DNA of 44,679 nt from Roseofilum halophilum BLCC-M91 (lineage in GTDB: Bacteria > Cyanobacteriota > Cyanobacteriia > Cyanobacteriales > Desertifilaceae): positions 1 through 44,679 of the forward strand of contig NZ_JAQPOK010000076.1 of the NCBI RefSeq assembly GCF_030068445.1. Reading direction: 5' to 3'. The position numbers and the translations under genes were made by a program. Of this stretch, positions 41,343 through 44,679 are shown piece after piece. Positions within the stretch are counted from its first letter, which is position 1. Each line of letters begins with the position of its first letter. The notes beneath the pieces were generated by a model. It saw nothing but the letters and a program-made list of their open reading frames with translations. It had not been told where the DNA came from and ran no database searches.

Positions 41343-43004
41343 GCTGGAACTCGAACCGGAAGGGGAAAGGGCTGAAGATTTGGTCACCAATGTCCATCCT
41401 TCTGCCGCTCCTAAGCGTTGGACTCCGTTGGGAAACCGAGCTTCGAGTTCCTGTAACCCCGGTGGATCTAAAAGGAGATAGGGTTGGGGATATTGAGACC
41501 AAGTTGCTAGAATTTGGTCGAATTTAGCAGGAATCAAGCGGCGATCGCTATAAAAATCTAGAGATGGTCGGCCATGGGGATAATTGGTCATAATCGGTTG
41601 TTGCACAGGAGTATGGGCAATTAACACTTGGGCAACCGGTTTAACGGCAAATCCTTCTTCAAGTTCCCACACCCAAACGGGAGAAGCCATCAATAGCAAT
41701 AAGGAAAGATAACAACCCCAGGCCAAAATCCCAACAAACTGATAATCGCCCTGTTGAAACAAAAAACTCACCACCGTCAGTGTCACCGCAACCGATCCCA
41801 CCACTGCAAGAATCATCCAATTGGAAACTCTTTGAGCGATCGCCAGATAAAAAGTAGCGCCCCAAGCGACTAAGGCCAAGCTGCAAAAACACCCGGTTAA
41901 GGTTTGGATAAACCGGGTCTTTAATCGGGGAATTCCTTGGGAATAGGCCCTCCAAAACTCCGTCAGTTGTGCCCCTCCTGCTAACGCTAAAGCCGGATAC
42001 AAAGGCAGCACATACCAAGGTAACTTGGTACTCATGATCGAAATAGCCGTAAAATAAACACTGGCCCAAACTAAAACTAACTTGCCCCAACTCCAACGGC
42101 GATTTTGCCAAGCCAATCGCAAACCAGGAATAAAAATCAACCACCAGGGCGCTGATAATTTCAGAATTTCCAACAGATAATACCACGGGGGGCCAGAGCG
42201 ATTTTCTACTGACTGCCAAATGCGACTTAAGGATTGATGCACTAAACCGGTTTCTAGAAACGGGTTACCATAATGGAGTAGTTGCATACCATACCAGAGA
42301 GTGACGGGAGTCAAACCCAGGATAATCCCCATCCACAGATACTCAGACTTGAGCAAACGGGGGGTATCCCAGGCTAAAAAAATCAGGGCGATCGTGCCTA
42401 ACAACAGGGCTAAAATACTTTTAGTCAGAGCAATTAAACCCAAGCCTAATCCCACGCCCAAACTATAGACAAGATTGCGCCGTCCCTTCAAGGCAAACAG
42501 CACCATCAGGAGTAAAAAACATAAAACTGGCCCATCTAACATGGCTAACCGGCCATGGCGAACCACGGGTAATAAGGTTAAATAAATCAGTGTCGAAAAA
42601 AGGGCCGGTAGTCGTTGGCGAAACAGCTCTAAACCGAGACCATAAAAGAGAGGAACGGAGGTCGCACTTAGGAGGGCAGAAGGTAAACGAGTGGCCCATT
42701 CATTGACACCCACCCCCTGATACATCAAGGCAATTAACCAATGAACCAGGGGGGGTTTATTAAAATAGGGCAATCCCGATAAGGTGGGAAAGATCCAACC
42801 CTCCCAACTCGAAGAGCGGCTGATATTACGAGCGACTTGGGCGATCGTCCCTTCATCCCAATCTCTTAAGGGTACTCCCCCTAAATTAATCGTAAATAGC
42901 ACGAGGGCGGCTACCAAAAATCCCAAGGCCCAAAAGCGATCGATACGATGATCCACTCTCTGAAAAGACTTGGGCAATTGAATAGACCAAAAATTACGGT
43001 ACAT
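41331..43004 (-). CDS. GT39-type membrane glycosyltransferase (PMT/ArnT-like)
   Basis: The 557-residue polytopic protein has the N-terminal GT-C signature NLGGVPLRDWDEGTIAQVARNI, with the acidic DWDE pair in the first outer loop, followed by PYFNKPPLVHWLIALMY and about 11-12 helices. A soluble outer domain of about 90 residues ends the protein (PIMTNYPHGRPSLDFYSDRRLIPAKFDQ). Relatives transfer sugars from polyprenyl-phosphate donors to lipid or protein. Donor and acceptor are unknown. It is monocistronic and divergent from the small membrane protein gene. Confidence 0.9.
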   Translation of the reverse strand: MYRNFWSIQLPKSFQRVDHRIDRFWALGFLVAALVLFTINLGGVPLRDWDEGTIAQVARNISRSSSWEGWIFPTLSGLPYFNKPPLVHWLIALMYQGVGVNEWATRLPSALLSATSVPLFYGLGLELFRQRLPALFSTLIYLTLLPVVRHGRLAMLDGPVLCFLLLMVLFALKGRRNLVYSLGVGLGLGLIALTKSILALLLGTIALIFLAWDTPRLLKSEYLWMGIILGLTPVTLWYGMQLLHYGNPFLETGLVHQSLSRIWQSVENRSGPPWYYLLEILKLSAPWWLIFIPGLRLAWQNRRWSWGKLVLVWASVYFTAISIMSTKLPWYVLPLYPALALAGGAQLTEFWRAYSQGIPRLKTRFIQTLTGCFCSLALVAWGATFYLAIAQRVSNWMILAVVGSVAVTLTVVSFLFQQGDYQFVGILAWGCYLSLLLLMASPVWVWELEEGFAVKPVAQVLIAHTPVQQPIMTNYPHGRPSLDFYSDRRLIPAKFDQILATWSQYPQPYLLLDPPGLQELEARFPNGVQRLGAAEGWTLVTKSSALSPSGSSSSLWM

Positions 43005-43148
43005 GGAAGTCAGGAGTGGGAAGTCAGGAGTAATTGAGGATTGCTATCAACTGCTATAGTATACGCTTTCAGTGGAGAGCGTTTCTGTTCGGCAAGCGAA
43101 GAGCTTACCGATTATCGATTACCCGTGCTTGAATTGGAGGCTGAGTCT

Positions 43149-43550
43149 ATGGTTAAACAAGTGCATCGAGTCGAACGGCATACAGGAGGTCGAGGGTCAA
43201 AAATTGCGGCTACTGCGATTATTTGGCCCTGTGCGGTGGCTATGTTAGCGATTTGTATTCCGATTGTAAAAGTGGTGAAGAGCGAGTTGGTTCCCCTAGC
43301 GGTGATTTTGGGGGCGAGTGGGAGTACGGCTTTAGTTTGGTTTAGTCCGGCGATCGCCTCTGGAAAACAGGAGAATGAGTGGGATGGATCGGCTGAAATC
43401 CTGGCTTCTCAAGGTGTTGATGCGGCTCAATGGACAGAAAGTACAAGCTTAGTGAAAACGGTTGACTCAGAGGAGATGAGTCCCCAAAGTTGGAGTCATG
43501 CATCAGAATCGAATCAGGAATCGATTACCCCGATTTTGCCCCTGTGGTAG
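43149..43550 (+). CDS. Small two-helix membrane protein, unknown function
   Basis: The start at 43149 has GGAGG at 43136-43140; the longer frame from 43041 covers the promoter region and is unlikely. The 133-residue product (MVKQVHRVERHTGGRGSKIAATAIIW) has two helices (about 18-42 and 50-70) followed by an acidic, Ser-rich tail. No family is recognised, though I recall similar short membrane proteins in cyanobacteria. It precedes the DUF561 gene by 94 bp. Confidence 0.65.
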   Translation: MVKQVHRVERHTGGRGSKIAATAIIWPCAVAMLAICIPIVKVVKSELVPLAVILGASGSTALVWFSPAIASGKQENEWDGSAEILASQGVDAAQWTESTSLVKTVDSEEMSPQSWSHASESNQESITPILPLW

Positions 43551-43644
43551 TCTAAGGGTTTTATATTGATTTTGGCCCAATTTTGCTTAAACAACATGGC
43601 ACAATTAAGGGTACATTAATTATCGCGATCGGAGATTAGGTTTT

Positions 43645-44388
43645 ATGACGATTCTTCCTCAACTGCAACCCGCTTTAGCCCAAGGACGGGCCCTGAAGGT
43701 GATTAGTGGGTTGATGAATTTTGATGCAGATCGCACAGCGATGGTGGTTAAGGCGGCCGATCGCGGGGGCGCAACGTTTGTCGATATGGCTGCCGATCCG
43801 GATTTGGTTCGCCTGTGCCGCAGTTTGACGGGTCTACCCCTGTGTGTTTCTGCCGTTGAGCCGCAGAAATTTGTGGCCGCAGTGGACGCGGGAGCGGATT
43901 TGATTGAGATTGGGAATTTTGATGCGTTTTACGCCCAAGGACGGCGATTTGAGGCGGATGAGGTGTTGGCGCTAACCCAAGAAGTGCGATCGCTGCTTCC
44001 CGATATTATGCTCTCGGTGACGGTTCCCCACATTTTACCCTTGGATGAACAGGTACAGTTAGCTCAAGCGCTGGTAGCTGAAGGTGCGGATGTGATTCAA
44101 ACGGAAGGGGGAACGAGCAGTCAACCTACCCATTCGGGCACATTGGGGTTAATTGAAAAAGCGGCTCCTACCTTGGCGGCTGCCTATGAAATTTCCCGTG
44201 GGGTAGAGGTTCCTGTTTTATGCGCTTCTGGCTTGTCTAATGTTACTGCACCGATGGCGATCGCGGCGGGCGCTCAAGGTATTGGCGTGGGTTCAGCCAT
44301 TAACCGGTTAGATAATGAGGTGGCAATGGTGGCTGTGGTGCGCTCTCTGGTGGAAGCGTTGAAGGAGGCGATCGTCCTCCACTCTTAA
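43645..44388 (+). CDS. DUF561 / Ycf23-family TIM-barrel protein
   Basis: A 247-residue protein with a TIM-barrel pattern: LKVISGLMNFDADRTAMVVKAADRGGATFVDMAADP, DAGADLIEIGNFDAFY, EGADVIQTEGGTSS and a final phosphate-binding GAQGIGVGSAINRL. It matches DUF561, the Ycf23 family of cyanobacteria and plastids. Its function is not established; it resembles NanE/thiazole synthase-type phosphate-sugar barrels. The ATG at 43645 follows AGATTAGG. It is monocistronic. Confidence 0.88.
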   Translation: MTILPQLQPALAQGRALKVISGLMNFDADRTAMVVKAADRGGATFVDMAADPDLVRLCRSLTGLPLCVSAVEPQKFVAAVDAGADLIEIGNFDAFYAQGRRFEADEVLALTQEVRSLLPDIMLSVTVPHILPLDEQVQLAQALVAEGADVIQTEGGTSSQPTHSGTLGLIEKAAPTLAAAYEISRGVEVPVLCASGLSNVTAPMAIAAGAQGIGVGSAINRLDNEVAMVAVVRSLVEALKEAIVLHS

Positions 44389-44389
44389 G

Positions 44390-44508
44390 TATATAGTCGA
44401 TTCGATTAAGGTTGAGACACCTCGATTGATTTACAAGGCCGGTATATGTAGGGGCTTTCCGGCCGCCCCTACAACCTGAGTCTCATTGTTAATCGAATGA
44501 ACTATATA
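44390..44508. mobile_element. MITE-like element with 29-bp terminal inverted repeats
   Basis: TATATAGTCGATTCGATTAA... (44390-44418) and its near-complement (44480-44508) match at about 24 of 29 positions. The centre holds GTAGGGGC...GCCCCTAC around CCGGCCG (44448-44472), a second nested palindrome. It has no coding capacity. It starts two bases after the DUF561 stop and is flanked by TAAG / CTTA. Mobilisation in trans is inferred. Confidence 0.6.
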
Positions 44509-44679
44509 TTACTTACCGTGCTTCCCGTTGTCATCATAATAGTTAACCAAAATATAGTCAGATATAAACAAGACATGGATTCTATTGCAAAAATCCCCTT
44601 CATTTTGGCTTTGAGAGATTAATTCTCCTTGGGTGAACTACGCACCTCTCTATCCCATAGCCCATAAAGGCATTTGGGA
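44509..44679. other. Non-coding right edge, nothing recognised
   Basis: After the MITE-like element no frame of useful length, tRNA or strong hairpin is visible. The region is AT-rich in its first half. A gene may begin beyond the window. Confidence 0.5.

Noticed and set aside
43041-43148. N-terminal extension of the small membrane protein
   Set aside because: A good ribosome site (GGAGG) precedes the ATG at 43149, and the upstream codons look like promoter DNA.

Overview
The window comes from a cyanobacterium. Evidence: many copies of the HIP1 octamer GCGATCGC, a beta-carotene hydroxylase (crtR), NDH-1 subunit O (ndhO), Ycf49- and Ycf23-type proteins, a cyAbrB regulator, and a cyanobacterial-type Mrp cluster. 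It looks like a non-heterocystous filamentous or related chromosome rich in small dispersed repeats; I cannot name the species. There is no sign of a prophage, plasmid backbone, CRISPR array or rRNA operon. Most genes are single housekeeping genes or short operons on both strands.

Layout. 1-4.6 kb: the tail of one IS605/IS1341-type element (a TnpB C-terminus running off the left edge), tRNA-Leu(CAG), a MacB-type permease, two small proteins, a DUF1574 SGNH-like protein, then a complete tnpB element. The two elements end in the same bulged hairpin with compensatory base changes. 4.6-13 kb: crtR, a hybrid histidine kinase, a DUF697-type GTPase, gatA, an alpha/beta hydrolase, and a 210-bp MITE-like element lying against a remnant of a PIN-type gene. 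13-19.6 kb: a full-length, unsplit, intein-free dnaE, the DUF2499/DUF3593 pair, and an SLH plus WG-repeat protein.

19.6-25.3 kb: a minus-strand Mrp-type cation/proton antiporter operon, in transcription order mrpC, mrpD, a 31-codon mrpC remnant, mrpD, mrpE, mrpF, mrpG, an mrpA C-terminal-domain gene, mrpB. Most junctions are 4-base ATGA overlaps. The mrpC-mrpD unit is tandemly duplicated, and the downstream mrpC has shrunk by an in-frame internal deletion. There is no separate NuoL-like MrpA N-terminal module.

25.3-36 kb: a DALR-domain protein, a candidate structured small RNA, ndhO, mdh, glyQ, ureE, a Crp/Fnr regulator, a membrane Ser/Thr kinase, a receiver-like protein, an ammonium transporter, an M42 peptidase, and a 99-residue protein of unknown function behind a strong 5' inverted repeat. 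36-44.7 kb: a double ArsA/Get3-type ATPase, pyrR, cbiB/cobD coupled to an Rrf2 regulator, cyAbrB, a zinc-ribbon membrane protein, a GT39 glycosyltransferase, a small membrane protein, the DUF561/Ycf23 gene, and a second MITE-like element (119 bp).

The most notable observations are the mrpC microgene inside a tandem duplication, the contiguous dnaE at the usual split-intein site, the covarying IS right ends next to an intact TnpB, two undescribed-looking MITE-like elements, a dispersed palindrome-plus-heptamer repeat, and a structured RNA candidate upstream of ndhO. I found no convincing wholly new multi-gene system.
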